NCBI RefSeq assembly: GCF_041902385.1
Contig: NZ_CP169244.1
Coordinates: 3,534,001-3,598,000 of the forward strand
Reading direction: 5' to 3'
Source: Arcticibacter sp041902385
GTDB taxonomy: Bacteria > Bacteroidota > Bacteroidia > Sphingobacteriales > Sphingobacteriaceae
Length of the DNA stretch: 64,000 nt
Part shown: piece after piece, positions 1 to 7,898 of the stretch
Numbering within the stretch: the first letter of the stretch is position 1
Layout: every line of letters begins with the position of its first letter
Position numbers and translations under genes: made by a program
Notes under the pieces: generated by a model
What the model saw: the letters and a program-made list of their open reading frames with translations, nothing else
Database searches by the model: none
What the model was told of the DNA's origin: nothing

Positions 1-125
1 AATAGGTCTCCGTTGTGTCCATGCTTTCCTGCTTCCGCCTTTAAATATTCGTGTCTTCGATGTATGATAAACTGATTCCGGTCCAAGAGGTTTTACCCTC
101 GTTCCAAGGCCCGCTTTATGTACTG

Positions 126-227
126 GTTTAAAACAAATCTCTGTTATTTTGTTTAATTTTTCTATGTATAAGGTTAAACAAAATATCTAAATTGCAATTT
201 AAATATAATCGGCTTATTTTGTTAAAC
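126..227. promoter_or_regulatory. crtB upstream region with repeated TTAAACAAAA-type sites
   Basis: Seen: ATTTTGTTTAA (146-156) and TTAAACAAAAT (174-184) form a perfect 11-bp inverted repeat with a 17-nt spacer. Related copies lie at about 126-138 (TTTAAAACAAAT) and 216-227 (ATTTTGTTAAAC), all within 120 nt of the crtB start. Inference: this is an operator cluster. Carotenoid genes in other bacteria are often controlled by MerR-type, light-responsive CarH/LitR repressors, but no regulator gene is in view, so the binding protein is a guess. The rest of 1-241 shows no gene. Confidence 0.45.
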
Positions 228-241
228 GCAATCAGGCAGGA

Positions 242-1069
242 ATGAAAGAACTTTTTGATAAGGTAAGTGCACGCTGCAGCAAGTTAACGACGAGGGCATA
301 CAGTACTTCGTTTTCTCTCGGAATTCAGTTTCTTGCGAAGGAGCTCCATGCTCCCATATACGGTATTTACGGATTTGTTCGCTTTGCCGACGAGATTGTC
401 GATTCTTTTCATGCGTATCCTAAGGAGGAGCTGCTGAGCGACTTCCGAAAACAAACTTACGCCGCAATAGAGGCAGGAATAAGCCTCAATCCCATCTTAA
501 ACAGCTTTCAGCATGCGGTGAGAAAGTACAATATCCAGATGGATCTCATCGACACCTTTCTGGATAGCATGGAGATGGACCTGAAAGATCAGGCGTACTC
601 CCATAGCCTGTACGAGCAGTATATCTTAGGTTCTGCGGAAGTGGTAGGACTGATGTGTCTCCGCGTTTTCTGCAATAACGATCATGCCCTCTATGAGTCG
701 CTGAAATATCCGGCGATGAAGCTTGGAGCTGCATTTCAAAAAGTGAATTTCCTGCGCGACATCAAGGCCGACACCCAGGATTTGGGGCGGTCGTATTTTC
801 CATCTGTCAACCCCCATAGTTTTAACGCAGCTGATAAGGCGAAAATAGAAGCGGAGATAGAGGCCGACTTTGCTGATGCTGTTGAGGGGATCAGGCGATT
901 GCCGCGGAGCGCAAGGAAAGGTGTATACCTGGCATACGCGTACTATCGCGTTTTGTTCAATAAAATAAAGAGAGTGCCGCCGGGAAAGATCATGACCGAG
1001 CGGGTGAGGGTATCAAACAGCCATAAGCTGGGCATTATGCTTCATACCATGGTACTTGCAAAAGTCTGA
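242..1069 (+). CDS. crtB: Phytoene/squalene synthase family protein (CrtB)
   Basis: Probably condenses two geranylgeranyl diphosphates to phytoene, the first committed step of carotenoid synthesis, at the cytoplasmic membrane surface. At 275 residues it has the usual length for bacterial CrtB. Both Asp-rich, Mg-binding motifs of the trans-isoprenyl synthase fold are visible: D50-E-I-V-D54 near the N terminus and NFLRDIKAD with D173 and D177. The start codon lies just downstream of a cluster of TTAAACAAAA-type sites that may be an operator. No other carotenoid gene is in the window; partners such as crtI would have to lie to the left. A squalene synthase activity cannot be excluded from sequence, but CrtB is the common Bacteroidota member. 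Confidence 0.9.
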   Translation: MKELFDKVSARCSKLTTRAYSTSFSLGIQFLAKELHAPIYGIYGFVRFADEIVDSFHAYPKEELLSDFRKQTYAAIEAGISLNPILNSFQHAVRKYNIQMDLIDTFLDSMEMDLKDQAYSHSLYEQYILGSAEVVGLMCLRVFCNNDHALYESLKYPAMKLGAAFQKVNFLRDIKADTQDLGRSYFPSVNPHSFNAADKAKIEAEIEADFADAVEGIRRLPRSARKGVYLAYAYYRVLFNKIKRVPPGKIMTERVRVSNSHKLGIMLHTMVLAKV

Positions 1070-1073
1070 AAAA

Positions 1074-1105
1074 TTTGGATCGTATGCATTTTAGTTCTAC
1101 CTTTG
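1074..1105 (+). promoter_or_regulatory. Bacteroidota-type promoter of rpsO
   Basis: TTTG at 1074-1077 and TACCTTTG at 1098-1105 are separated by 20 nt and match the Bacteroidota primary-sigma consensus (TTTG at -33, TAnnTTTG at -7). It lies 45 nt upstream of the rpsO ATG and just after the crtB stop, so rpsO has its own promoter. Confidence 0.65.
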
Positions 1106-1150
1106 CACCCTAATTAACAGATGGTTTAACGCTTTGATACTATTCAGGTA

Positions 1151-1428
1151 ATGTATTTAAGTAAAGAAAAAAGGCAGAAATTTTTGCCAAACACGGCAAA
1201 GGCGCAACCGATACAGGTTCAGCTGAAGGCCAGGTAGCATTATTCACAACTCGTATTGCTCACTTAACCGGGCACTTGAAGAAGAACAAGAAAGATTTTT
1301 CAACTCAGTTAGCTCTTCAAAAGTTAGTAGGTAAACGCAGGGCTTTGTTAGCTTATTTATATAAGAAAGACATCGCAAGATATCGTGCTATTATTAAAGC
1401 TTTAGAATTAAGAGATATCATCAAATAA
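1151..1428 (+). CDS. rpsO: 30S ribosomal protein S15, frameshifted as read
   Basis: S15 binds 16S rRNA early in 30S assembly. The ATG at 1151 opens with MYLSKEK, but this frame stops after 28 codons. From about 1175 the rest of S15 is read in the -1 frame: AEIFAKHG, then DTGSAEGQVALF, HLTGHLKKNKKDF, KLVGKRRALLAYL and RDIIK to TAA at 1426-1428. Adding one A to the run A6 (1167-1172) gives an uninterrupted 92-residue protein, the normal S15 length. No alternative start exists in the downstream frame because a stop lies just before. As S15 is highly conserved, a sequencing contraction is the likeliest cause. A -1 slip on the A-AAA-AGG heptamer is a formal alternative. The gene has its own promoter and terminator and lies upstream of pnp, the usual rpsO-pnp order. 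Confidence 0.9.
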
Positions 1429-1445
1429 TTCTTTTGAAAAAAATA

Positions 1446-1476
1446 AAAAGCCATCTCGTAAGGGGATGGCTTTTTT
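1446..1476 (+). terminator. Rho-independent terminator after rpsO
   Basis: AAAAAGCCATC and GATGGCTTTTTT form a stem with a short loop followed by a T run, 18 nt after the rpsO stop. It separates rpsO from pnp. Confidence 0.8.
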
Positions 1477-1557
1477 ATTTTAATTTAGCAAACAAAAAGT
1501 CAAAGATAAATTAAAGTGTGTTTGTAAAGATGAAAAACACGCTGCAATGAACACAAA

Positions 1558-3714
1558 ATGAGTTACAATTTAGTTAAAAAGTCTTTCGATCTGGGCGATG
1601 GCCGGATGATCGAAATTGAAACAGGCAAGCTGGCTAAGCAGGCAGATGGTTCTGTTGTGGTAAAGATGGGAGATACGATGTTATTGGCTACCGTTGTTTC
1701 TGCAAAGGAAGCGAAAGAAGGTGTCGATTTTCTTCCATTGTCTGTTGATTATCAGGAGAAATATGCTGCTACAGGCCGTATTCCGGGAGGCTTCCTTCGC
1801 CGTGAAGCCAGGTTGTCAGACTATGAGGTCCTGATCTCTCGTCTTGTAGACCGCGCTCTTCGTCCGATGTTTCCTGAAGATTATCATGCCGACACTCAGG
1901 TCATGATCAGTCTCATCTCTGCCGACAAGAACATTATGCCTGATTCTCTTGCAGGTCTGGCAGCTTCAGCTGCTCTTGCCGTTTCAGACATTCCTTTCAA
2001 TGGTCCGATTTCAGAGGTTCGTGTAGCAAAGATCGATGGCAACCTGGTCATCAATCCTCACATGGATCAGTTGGAGCGCGCTACTCTCGAATTTATTGTA
2101 GCAGGTTCCGAGAACGATATCGTGATGGTAGAAGGGGAAGCAAAAGAAATTTCCGAAGAGGAGATGGTTGAAGCAATTGAATTTGCACACCAGGCCATCA
2201 AAGTTCAGGTTCAGGTTCAGAAAGAACTTACTGAAGCGGTTGGAAAGACGCAAAAGAGAGTTTACTCTCATGAGCACAGCAACCCTGAATTAAAGGAACG
2301 TGTATATGCTGAGACCTATCAGAAAGTATACGAGGTTGCCAAGTCAGGTTCTGCCAAGCACGAACGTTCTGAAAAGTTTGATGCAATCCAGAATGAGTTC
2401 CTCCTCACGCTGGGCGAAGAGGTTGACGATGTAACGAAATTCCTCGCGAAGAAGTATTTCCACGACGTGCAGTACGATGCAGTTAGAAACCTGATCCTTG
2501 ATGAAGGGATTCGTCTCGACGGCCGCGATGTGAAAACTGTACGCCCGATCTGGAGTGAAGTTGGTTACCTGCCTGCAGCCCATGGTTCAGCAGTATTTAC
2601 CCGTGGCGAAACCCAGTCGCTCACTACTGTTACGCTTGGAACCAAGCTGGATGAGCAGATGATCGACGGAGCCTTCATTAACGGCTTCCAGAAGTTTATC
2701 CTTCACTATAACTTCCCAAGTTTCTCGACAGGAGAAATTCGTCCTAACCGCGGTCCTGGTCGTCGTGAAATTGGTCACGGTAACCTGGCTCAGCGTTCTC
2801 TGAAGCAGGTTCTTCCTGTTGACGAAGAAAACCCATACACCATCCGTGTTGTTTCCGACATTCTGGAGTCAAACGGATCGTCTTCAATGGCAACTGTCTG
2901 CGCGGGTACCCTTGCCCTGATGGATGCAGGAGTGAAGATCAAGGCTCCGGTATCGGGTATCGCCATGGGACTTATCACCGACGAAAAGACCGGTAAATAC
3001 GCCGTACTGTCTGATATTCTTGGTGACGAGGATCACCTTGGAGATATGGACTTTAAAGTGACCGGTACTGAAAACGGTATCGTGGGTTGCCAGATGGACT
3101 TAAAGATCAACGGTTTGCGTTGGGAAGTGCTGAGAAATGCCTTAAACCAGGCAAAAGACGGCCGTCTTCATATCCTCAATGAAATGAAGAAGACCCTTGA
3201 TACACCTCGCACTGATCTTAAGCCTCATGCACCTCGCATTGTGGTCCTGAAGATCGACAAGGAATTCATCGGTGCTGTTATCGGCCCGGGTGGCAAGATC
3301 ATCCAGGAGATGCAGCGTGAAACGAACACCACCATCACCATCGAAGAAAAAGACAATCAGGGCGTGGTGAGCATCTTTGCACCGGATAAGGGTGCCATCG
3401 ACAAGGCTGTTCAACGTATTAAAGGCATCGTAGCTAAACCTGAGGTAGGAGAGATCTACGAAGGAAAAGTGAAGTCAATCATGCCTTTCGGTGCCTTTGT
3501 TGAAATCCTGCCAGGAAAAGATGGATTACTTCATATCTCAGAAATAGACTGGAAGCGTTATGAAACGATGGATGGTATATTCAAGGTGGGCGATGAAGTA
3601 AGAGTGAAATTGCTTGATATTGACAAGCAAGGAAAACTGAAACTTTCCAGAAAGGCGCTTCTTCCACGGCCTCCAAAGCCTGAGAATAAAGAGCAAAAGC
3701 CTTCTGAACAATAA
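1558..3714 (+). CDS. pnp: Polyribonucleotide nucleotidyltransferase (PNPase)
   Basis: Phosphorolytic 3'-to-5' exoribonuclease of mRNA turnover, acting as a trimer. The 718 residues hold two RNase PH-like domains (about 5-140 and 310-540, the second with RLDGRD and GEIRPNRGPGRREIGHG), a KH domain with GAVIGPGGKI at about 571-580, and a C-terminal S1 domain from about 630 (GEIYEGKV, FGAFVEI, DGLLHISEI). All expected domains are present and uninterrupted. It lies behind rpsO and is followed by its own terminator, so it is probably transcribed alone or by read-through from rpsO. Confidence 0.97.
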   Translation: MSYNLVKKSFDLGDGRMIEIETGKLAKQADGSVVVKMGDTMLLATVVSAKEAKEGVDFLPLSVDYQEKYAATGRIPGGFLRREARLSDYEVLISRLVDRALRPMFPEDYHADTQVMISLISADKNIMPDSLAGLAASAALAVSDIPFNGPISEVRVAKIDGNLVINPHMDQLERATLEFIVAGSENDIVMVEGEAKEISEEEMVEAIEFAHQAIKVQVQVQKELTEAVGKTQKRVYSHEHSNPELKERVYAETYQKVYEVAKSGSAKHERSEKFDAIQNEFLLTLGEEVDDVTKFLAKKYFHDVQYDAVRNLILDEGIRLDGRDVKTVRPIWSEVGYLPAAHGSAVFTRGETQSLTTVTLGTKLDEQMIDGAFINGFQKFILHYNFPSFSTGEIRPNRGPGRREIGHGNLAQRSLKQVLPVDEENPYTIRVVSDILESNGSSSMATVCAGTLALMDAGVKIKAPVSGIAMGLITDEKTGKYAVLSDILGDEDHLGDMDFKVTGTENGIVGCQMDLKINGLRWEVLRNALNQAKDGRLHILNEMKKTLDTPRTDLKPHAPRIVVLKIDKEFIGAVIGPGGKIIQEMQRETNTTITIEEKDNQGVVSIFAPDKGAIDKAVQRIKGIVAKPEVGEIYEGKVKSIMPFGAFVEILPGKDGLLHISEIDWKRYETMDGIFKVGDEVRVKLLDIDKQGKLKLSRKALLPRPPKPENKEQKPSEQ

Positions 3715-3803
3715 TAAAAGGCTTTTATCTCCTGCACTTACAGGCGGGGATGAAGCTAAGTTAAAGGTTCTGAGTAGCCTTTAAGGAATAAAGTACCAAG
3801 CAC

Positions 3804-3834
3804 AAAAAAAGCCGCGATGAGCGGCTTTTTTTAT
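3804..3834 (+). terminator. Rho-independent terminator after pnp
   Basis: A run of A, then GCCGC-GATGA-GCGGC followed by seven T, forms a compact and potentially bidirectional terminator about 90 nt after the pnp stop. Confidence 0.85.
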
Positions 3835-3839
3835 TGGAA

Positions 3840-4095
3840 GTGTATTTGTTTTTCAAAGCCCAGGAAGAACATTCAAGCAAATTCATCTCCCGTTTGTGCG
3901 TGCAGCTCATGAATGTTTTTGTGTGAAAGTGTATCTGTTTTTTAATGGTACAAAGAACACTCAATCAAATTAATCTCCCGTTTGAGAGCGCAGCTCATGA
4001 ATGTTTTTTGTGCGATTGTATTTGTCCTTCAAGGGGCACAAAGAACATTCACGCAAACACATCTTTCGTTTTTGTGTGCAGCTCAGAAATGTGTT
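3840..4095 (+). repeat. Three tandem copies of intergenic repeat module A
   Basis: Three units of about 80-88 bp (3840-3920, 3929-4008, 4018-4095) share TGTATTTGT, then AAGAACATTCA, then TCTCCCGTTTG, then a GAGC-GCA-GCTC mini-stem, then TGAATGTTTTT. The outer parts AGAACATTCA and TGAATGTTTT are inverted repeats, so each unit can fold on itself. Further copies lie at 11748-11835, 11911-11976, 18266-18326 (reversed), 18822-18912 and 43576-43642. The stretch 4096-4250 shows nothing recognisable. Confidence 0.85.
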
Positions 4096-4251
4096 ATTGC
4101 CCGGCCTTGTGCCTGTTTTGATGCGGCCCCCTGTAAACTCCCCGTCCCTTCCTTGTTAACTACTGGCGATATGTTCTTCCCTGGTTCGGACCTGTAGTCT
4201 TTCAGCTTCTCTTCATCTTCGTCGTATGTCTGGCTTGTATGGGGGATCACT

Positions 4252-4308
4252 CCGGGTTGAGTGCGGGTTTTTACGGAAAAATCCGCACTCAACCCGCACT
4301 CAACCCGG
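4252..4308. repeat. GGGTTGAGTGCGG inverted repeat with extra arm
   Basis: CGGGTTGAGTGCGG (4253-4266) pairs perfectly with CCGCACTCAACCCG (4283-4296) around a T/A-rich loop. A third half-copy, CACTCAACCCGG, follows directly at about 4297-4308, so two alternative hairpins are possible. It lies about 190 nt upstream of the arsR promoter and looks like a REP-type intergenic repeat. Confidence 0.7.
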
Positions 4309-4460
4309 ACTCAGTCCGCACGCAGGGATAATCTGAAGCGAACTTGAAGCGAACCTGGTAATACCGAAGGGTATTGAATTTCTGCTGTGCCAGCATCCCT
4401 GGCGGAGCCTGAGATAAAGATAAATGCATATCTCCGCAAATGCCAGTGATGAAGAAAAAA

Positions 4461-4496
4461 TTTGGTTCTGAAATATTTTTATCGTAATATTGCGAT
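4461..4496 (+). promoter_or_regulatory. arsR promoter with overlapping ArsR-type operator
   Basis: TTTG (4461-4464), a 20-nt spacer and TAATATTG (4485-4492) fit the Bacteroidota promoter with one mismatch. Lying over the -7 element is the near-palindrome ATCGTAATATTGCGAT (4481-4496). The same core recurs at 4849-4864 before arsM, as expected for an autoregulated ars operon. The predicted transcription start is at or just before the ATG at 4501, so the arsR mRNA may be leaderless. Confidence 0.7.
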
Positions 4497-4500
4497 AGTT

Positions 4501-4830
4501 ATGGGAGTTACAAAAGCTGAGATATTTTCTGCGGAGCAAAACAGGCTGGCTGTTATGTTGAAGGCGCTGGCGCATCCTGCACGGATTGCAATTCTCCAGG
4601 AGATCATCAAAAGCGACGCCTGTATTTGCGGAGATCTTGTGGAGGAGCTCGGCTTAGCGCAGGCAACGATCTCTCAGCACCTTAAGGAGTTAAAGAATGC
4701 GGGGATTATTCAGGGGACGATAGAAGGTGCGAGTATCTGTTATTGCATCAATCCGGAGACTTGGAAACAATTACAGGCGGAGCTGGGCGGCTTCTTTAGT
4801 TCGTACAAGAAAGTCACGTCCTGCTGTTAA
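4501..4830 (+). CDS. arsR: ArsR/SmtB-family arsenic-responsive repressor
   Basis: Dimeric winged-helix repressor expected to leave ars DNA when As(III) binds. The start at 4501 (MGVTKAEIF) is preferred over an in-frame upstream ATG at 4462, because the upstream one would put the promoter and operator inside the gene. The 109-residue product has the recognition helix at about 51-70 (GLAQATISQHLKELKNAG). Candidate As(III) thiols are C41 and C43 in the CICGDL segment, which matches the classical ELCVCDL metal site, plus C80, C82 and a terminal C108-C109 pair. It is the first gene of arsR-arsM-arsC-acr3 and has an operator on each side. Confidence 0.92.
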   Translation: MGVTKAEIFSAEQNRLAVMLKALAHPARIAILQEIIKSDACICGDLVEELGLAQATISQHLKELKNAGIIQGTIEGASICYCINPETWKQLQAELGGFFSSYKKVTSCC

Positions 4831-4848
4831 AAAAATTTGGGGTCAACT

Positions 4849-4864
4849 ATCGTAATATTACAAT
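4849..4864 (+). promoter_or_regulatory. Second ArsR-type operator, upstream of arsM
   Basis: ATCGTAATATTACAAT is a near-palindrome identical at 11 consecutive positions (ATCGTAATATT) to the arsR operator at 4481-4496. It lies 15 nt before the arsM ATG. No well-spaced -33 element is visible, so it may act as a secondary control point rather than a full promoter. Confidence 0.7.
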
Positions 4865-4879
4865 TAAAATAAAAATTTT

Positions 4880-5728
4880 ATGAGAACTGAATCTGAAATG
4901 AAAGAGCTCGTCCGGCAGAAATACAGCGAGATCGCTCTGCAGGACAAGGAAACTAACCAGAGCTCCTGCTGCGGCTCGGGCTGCTGCTCTACGGAAGTCT
5001 ATAACATTATGACCGACGACTATTCGGCTGTTGAAGGCTATCAGCCTGAGGCGGACCTTGGACTGGGCTGCGGGCTTCCTACTCAGTTTGCAAAGATCAG
5101 GAAAGGAGATGTGGTGATCGATCTGGGAAGCGGGGCTGGCAATGACTGCTTCGTGGCCCGGGCTGAGACGGGTGATGCCGGAAAGGTGATCGGCATCGAC
5201 TTTACTCCGGCAATGATTGCAAAAGCACGTTTGAATGCCGAGAAGCTGGGCTACCATAACGTCGAGTTCCGCGAGGGGGATATCGAAAGCATGCCCGTAT
5301 CTGCTAATATTGCTGATGTGATTGTGAGCAACTGTGTGCTGAACCTGGTGCCGAACAAGGATGCGGTGTTTAAGGAAATATTCAGAGTGTTAAAACCTGG
5401 CGGACATTTCTCTATCTCTGATGTTGTGCTAAGTGGGAATCTGCCTGAAGCGCTGGTAAAAGATGCAGAAATGTATGCGGGCTGTGTAGCCGGCGCGGTT
5501 CAGAAGGATAGTTATCTGGAGTTTATCAGGAAGAACGGCTTCGTTCATATCACGATCCAGAAGGAAAAAGCAATTATCATCCCCGATGATATATTAAGGA
5601 ATTACATGCCGGCGGAAGAAATTGAGGCGTTCAGGAAGGGGAGCACGGGCATTTTCAGCGTCACCGTGTATGCAGAAAAGCCACTGCAGTCCAGCTCGTG
5701 CTGCACGCCGGGAGCAGGTTGTTGCTGA
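4880..5728 (+). CDS. arsM: Arsenite S-adenosylmethionine methyltransferase (ArsM)
   Basis: Methylates As(III) with SAM to methylated arsenicals in the cytoplasm. The SAM-binding motif I is VIDLGSGAGNDC at about 79-90, followed by IDFTPAMI. Cysteines expected to bind arsenic are visible: C64 in GLGCGLP, C152 in NCVLNLVP and C202 in AGCVAGA. Extra Cys pairs lie at the N terminus (C30-C31, C35-C36) and at the very C terminus (SSCCTPGAGCC). The length of 282 residues is normal for the family. It is the second gene of the ars operon and has an operator just upstream. Confidence 0.93.
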   Translation: MRTESEMKELVRQKYSEIALQDKETNQSSCCGSGCCSTEVYNIMTDDYSAVEGYQPEADLGLGCGLPTQFAKIRKGDVVIDLGSGAGNDCFVARAETGDAGKVIGIDFTPAMIAKARLNAEKLGYHNVEFREGDIESMPVSANIADVIVSNCVLNLVPNKDAVFKEIFRVLKPGGHFSISDVVLSGNLPEALVKDAEMYAGCVAGAVQKDSYLEFIRKNGFVHITIQKEKAIIIPDDILRNYMPAEEIEAFRKGSTGIFSVTVYAEKPLQSSSCCTPGAGCC

Positions 5729-5759
5729 TTTTTAGAAATTGTAGATTTATGCGTATCAA

Positions 5760-6179
5760 ATGAAGAATATCCTTGTTTTGTGTACAGGAAACAGCTGCCG
5801 GAGTCAGCTGGCTGAGGGTTATCTCCGGCATTTCGCCGGCGATAGTGCTACTATTTACAGTGCTGGTATTGAGACTCATGGTGTGAATCCGAAGGCTGTG
5901 GCTGTTATGGGAGAAGACCATATTGATATTTCAGGACATACCTCCAACCGGGTGGACGAGTATTTGTCGGTACCATTCGATTACGTGATCACGGTGTGTG
6001 ACCACGCTCAGGAGGTGTGCCCGTACTTTCCGGGGCATGTAGAGCGTTTTCATCACAACTTTCCTGATCCGGCAAAGGCAACAGGTACTCCGGAAGAAGT
6101 AATGCAGCAGTTCAGGCGTGTCCGCGACATGATTAAGATCTACTGCGCTGATTTTGTGTCGCGTCATTTACGTTCCTGA
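5760..6179 (+). CDS. arsC: Arsenate reductase, low-molecular-weight phosphatase type
   Basis: Reduces As(V) to As(III), supplying the substrate of ArsM and Acr3. The 139-residue protein has the P-loop C8-TGNSC-R14 (CX5R), and the redox pair C80 and C87 with the spacing known from thioredoxin-coupled ArsC of Staphylococcus and Bacillus (C10/C82/C89). It is therefore probably thioredoxin-coupled rather than glutaredoxin-coupled. It starts 31 nt after arsM and stops 6 nt before acr3. Confidence 0.93.
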   Translation: MKNILVLCTGNSCRSQLAEGYLRHFAGDSATIYSAGIETHGVNPKAVAVMGEDHIDISGHTSNRVDEYLSVPFDYVITVCDHAQEVCPYFPGHVERFHHNFPDPAKATGTPEEVMQQFRRVRDMIKIYCADFVSRHLRS

Positions 6180-6185
6180 TCAGCA

Positions 6186-7256
6186 ATGAGCAGTCTCAAT
6201 TGTGCTCCTGCCGCAGGCAGGAAGAAGCTCGGTTTTTTAGATCGATACCTTACACTGTGGATCTTCATGGCGATGGCGCTCGGCGTTGCCTTAGGTTACG
6301 CACTTCCTGGTGTGCCGGCAATGATCAACTCGTATTCAAGTGGAACCACTAACGTTCCGCTGGCGATCGGACTGATCCTCATGATGTACCCGCCACTGGC
6401 GAAGGTGCGCTATGAAAGCCTGGGAGAGGTGTTTAAGAATACGAGAGTGCTCAGCGCTTCCCTGCTGCTGAACTGGGTGATCGGCCCGTTGCTGATGTTT
6501 GTACTTGCCGTGCTGTTCCTGCACGACAAGCCCGACTATATGGTGGGCTTGATCCTGATCGGGCTGGCGCGGTGCATTGCCATGGTGATTGTGTGGAATG
6601 AACTGGCGGAGGGAAACCGGGAGTATGCCGCCGGTCTGGTTGCACTTAATAGCATCTTTCAGGTGCTGCTTTACAGTGTGTATGCCTACCTGTTGATTTC
6701 GGTGCTCTTGCCTGTCCTGGGTTACAAAGGGGCGGATGTGAGAATTGAGATGTCTGAAATAGCAAAGTCGGTCGGCATTTACCTGGGTGTGCCTTTTGCC
6801 GCCGGAGTGCTGAGCCGTCTGGTACTCATCAGAAGGAAGGGCGAGGAATGGTATCAAACGAAGTTTATTCCTTTTATTTCGCCCGTTACGCTCATCGCAT
6901 TGTTGTTTACCATCGTGGTGATGTTCAGCCTGAAAGGGCAGCTGATCGTACAGATCCCCTTTGATGTAGTTCGTATTGCGCTTCCGCTGGTGGTCTACTT
7001 CGGCATCATGTTTTTCATCAGCTTTCTGATAGGGAAGAAGTTAGGTGCCGACTATTCGCAGAACGCTTCAATTGCCTTTACTGCTGCGGGCAACAACTTC
7101 GAACTTGCCATTGCTGTGGCTATCGGCGTTTTCGGTATTAACTCGGGACAGGCATTTGCGGGCGTGATCGGACCTTTGGTGGAGGTGCCGGCATTGATCG
7201 CACTGGTCAATGTTGCATTCCGCCTGCGCAACAGATATTATTTGAAAGGAAGCTGA
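6186..7256 (+). CDS. acr3: ACR3-family arsenite efflux transporter
   Basis: Inner-membrane As(III) exporter with about ten hydrophobic segments in 356 residues. The family's conserved membrane cysteine is present (C130 in GLARCIAMVIVWNEL), as are the TAAGNNFELA segment and the PLVEVPALI segment near the C terminus. It belongs to the ACR3 (BART superfamily) type, not the ArsB type. It is the last gene of the operon, 6 nt after arsC, and ends convergently against a GNAT gene. Confidence 0.93.
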   Translation: MSSLNCAPAAGRKKLGFLDRYLTLWIFMAMALGVALGYALPGVPAMINSYSSGTTNVPLAIGLILMMYPPLAKVRYESLGEVFKNTRVLSASLLLNWVIGPLLMFVLAVLFLHDKPDYMVGLILIGLARCIAMVIVWNELAEGNREYAAGLVALNSIFQVLLYSVYAYLLISVLLPVLGYKGADVRIEMSEIAKSVGIYLGVPFAAGVLSRLVLIRRKGEEWYQTKFIPFISPVTLIALLFTIVVMFSLKGQLIVQIPFDVVRIALPLVVYFGIMFFISFLIGKKLGADYSQNASIAFTAAGNNFELAIAVAIGVFGINSGQAFAGVIGPLVEVPALIALVNVAFRLRNRYYLKGS

Positions 7257-7274
7257 GGAGATGCAGGCTCACTG

Positions 7275-7778
7275 CTAACTGGAGCCGGTCTGGTCGAGGC
7301 TTCTTGTCATCCAGATGTCGCAGCCGAAATGTCCGGAATTGCCCAGAGGTTCGTTTAACCTGCTGAATCCGAGCTTGCGGTAGAGCGATACGGCCTGGGC
7401 TAGTTCGGGCATGCTTTCAAGATAGACATGCTGGTAGCCAAGTTCTGCGGCGGCGGTCAGGCAGTGCTCAATAAGTTTGCTTCCCAGTCCCAATCCCCTC
7501 GTTTGTGGCAGCAGATAGAGCTTCACTAGTTCGCAGTACCCTGACGGGAGTCCTTCTGTGGGGTAGATGCCACAGCCGCCCAGCAGTTTTCCATCCGATT
7601 CTATTACGTAATAGGCCGAGCGGGGTGTGCTGAATAATGAATAGAGGTCGTCGGTAGTAGGGTCAAAGTAGACAGTTCCCGGTTTGTTGGCTCCGAACTC
7701 TTTTAATACAAGTCTGATTATCGCGGCGATCTCCCGATTATCTTTTGCTTCAGTCGTTCTGATGTGGTAGTGGTGCAT
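7275..7778 (-). CDS. GNAT-family N-acetyltransferase
   Basis: A 167-residue single-domain GNAT protein. The acetyl-CoA pyrophosphate loop is visible at about 92-100 (QTRGLGLGS), followed by the usual helix, and the C-terminal YRKLGF motif is present. The substrate is unknown. It is convergent with acr3, with only 18 nt between the stops. Some ars islands carry acetyltransferases that act on arsenic-containing antibiotics (ArsN type), but nothing in this sequence singles that function out. Confidence 0.85.
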   Translation of the reverse strand: MHHYHIRTTEAKDNREIAAIIRLVLKEFGANKPGTVYFDPTTDDLYSLFSTPRSAYYVIESDGKLLGGCGIYPTEGLPSGYCELVKLYLLPQTRGLGLGSKLIEHCLTAAAELGYQHVYLESMPELAQAVSLYRKLGFSRLNEPLGNSGHFGCDIWMTRSLDQTGSS

Positions 7779-7898
7779 GGCGCAAAGCTAAGGCTTGGTC
7801 CTGGAAAAAACCAGCGGAGGAAGCTAATGTGTGTGCTTTGGGGAATCGGCAGTCTTTATTGCCTGTCTGAAGCGTTGTTGAAGAGTGTGCCAGCTGGC

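Noticed and set aside
3982..4197. Open frame of 71 codons across the repeat copies
   Set aside because: It lies over repeat module A copies and has no protein character.
4462..4500. Upstream start of arsR
   Set aside because: It would put the promoter -7 element and operator inside the gene; the ATG at 4501 directly follows the operator.
4836..4860. Complete promoter at the second ars operator
   Set aside because: TTTG and TAATATTA are only 13 nt apart, too close for the Bacteroidota promoter; only the operator is kept.
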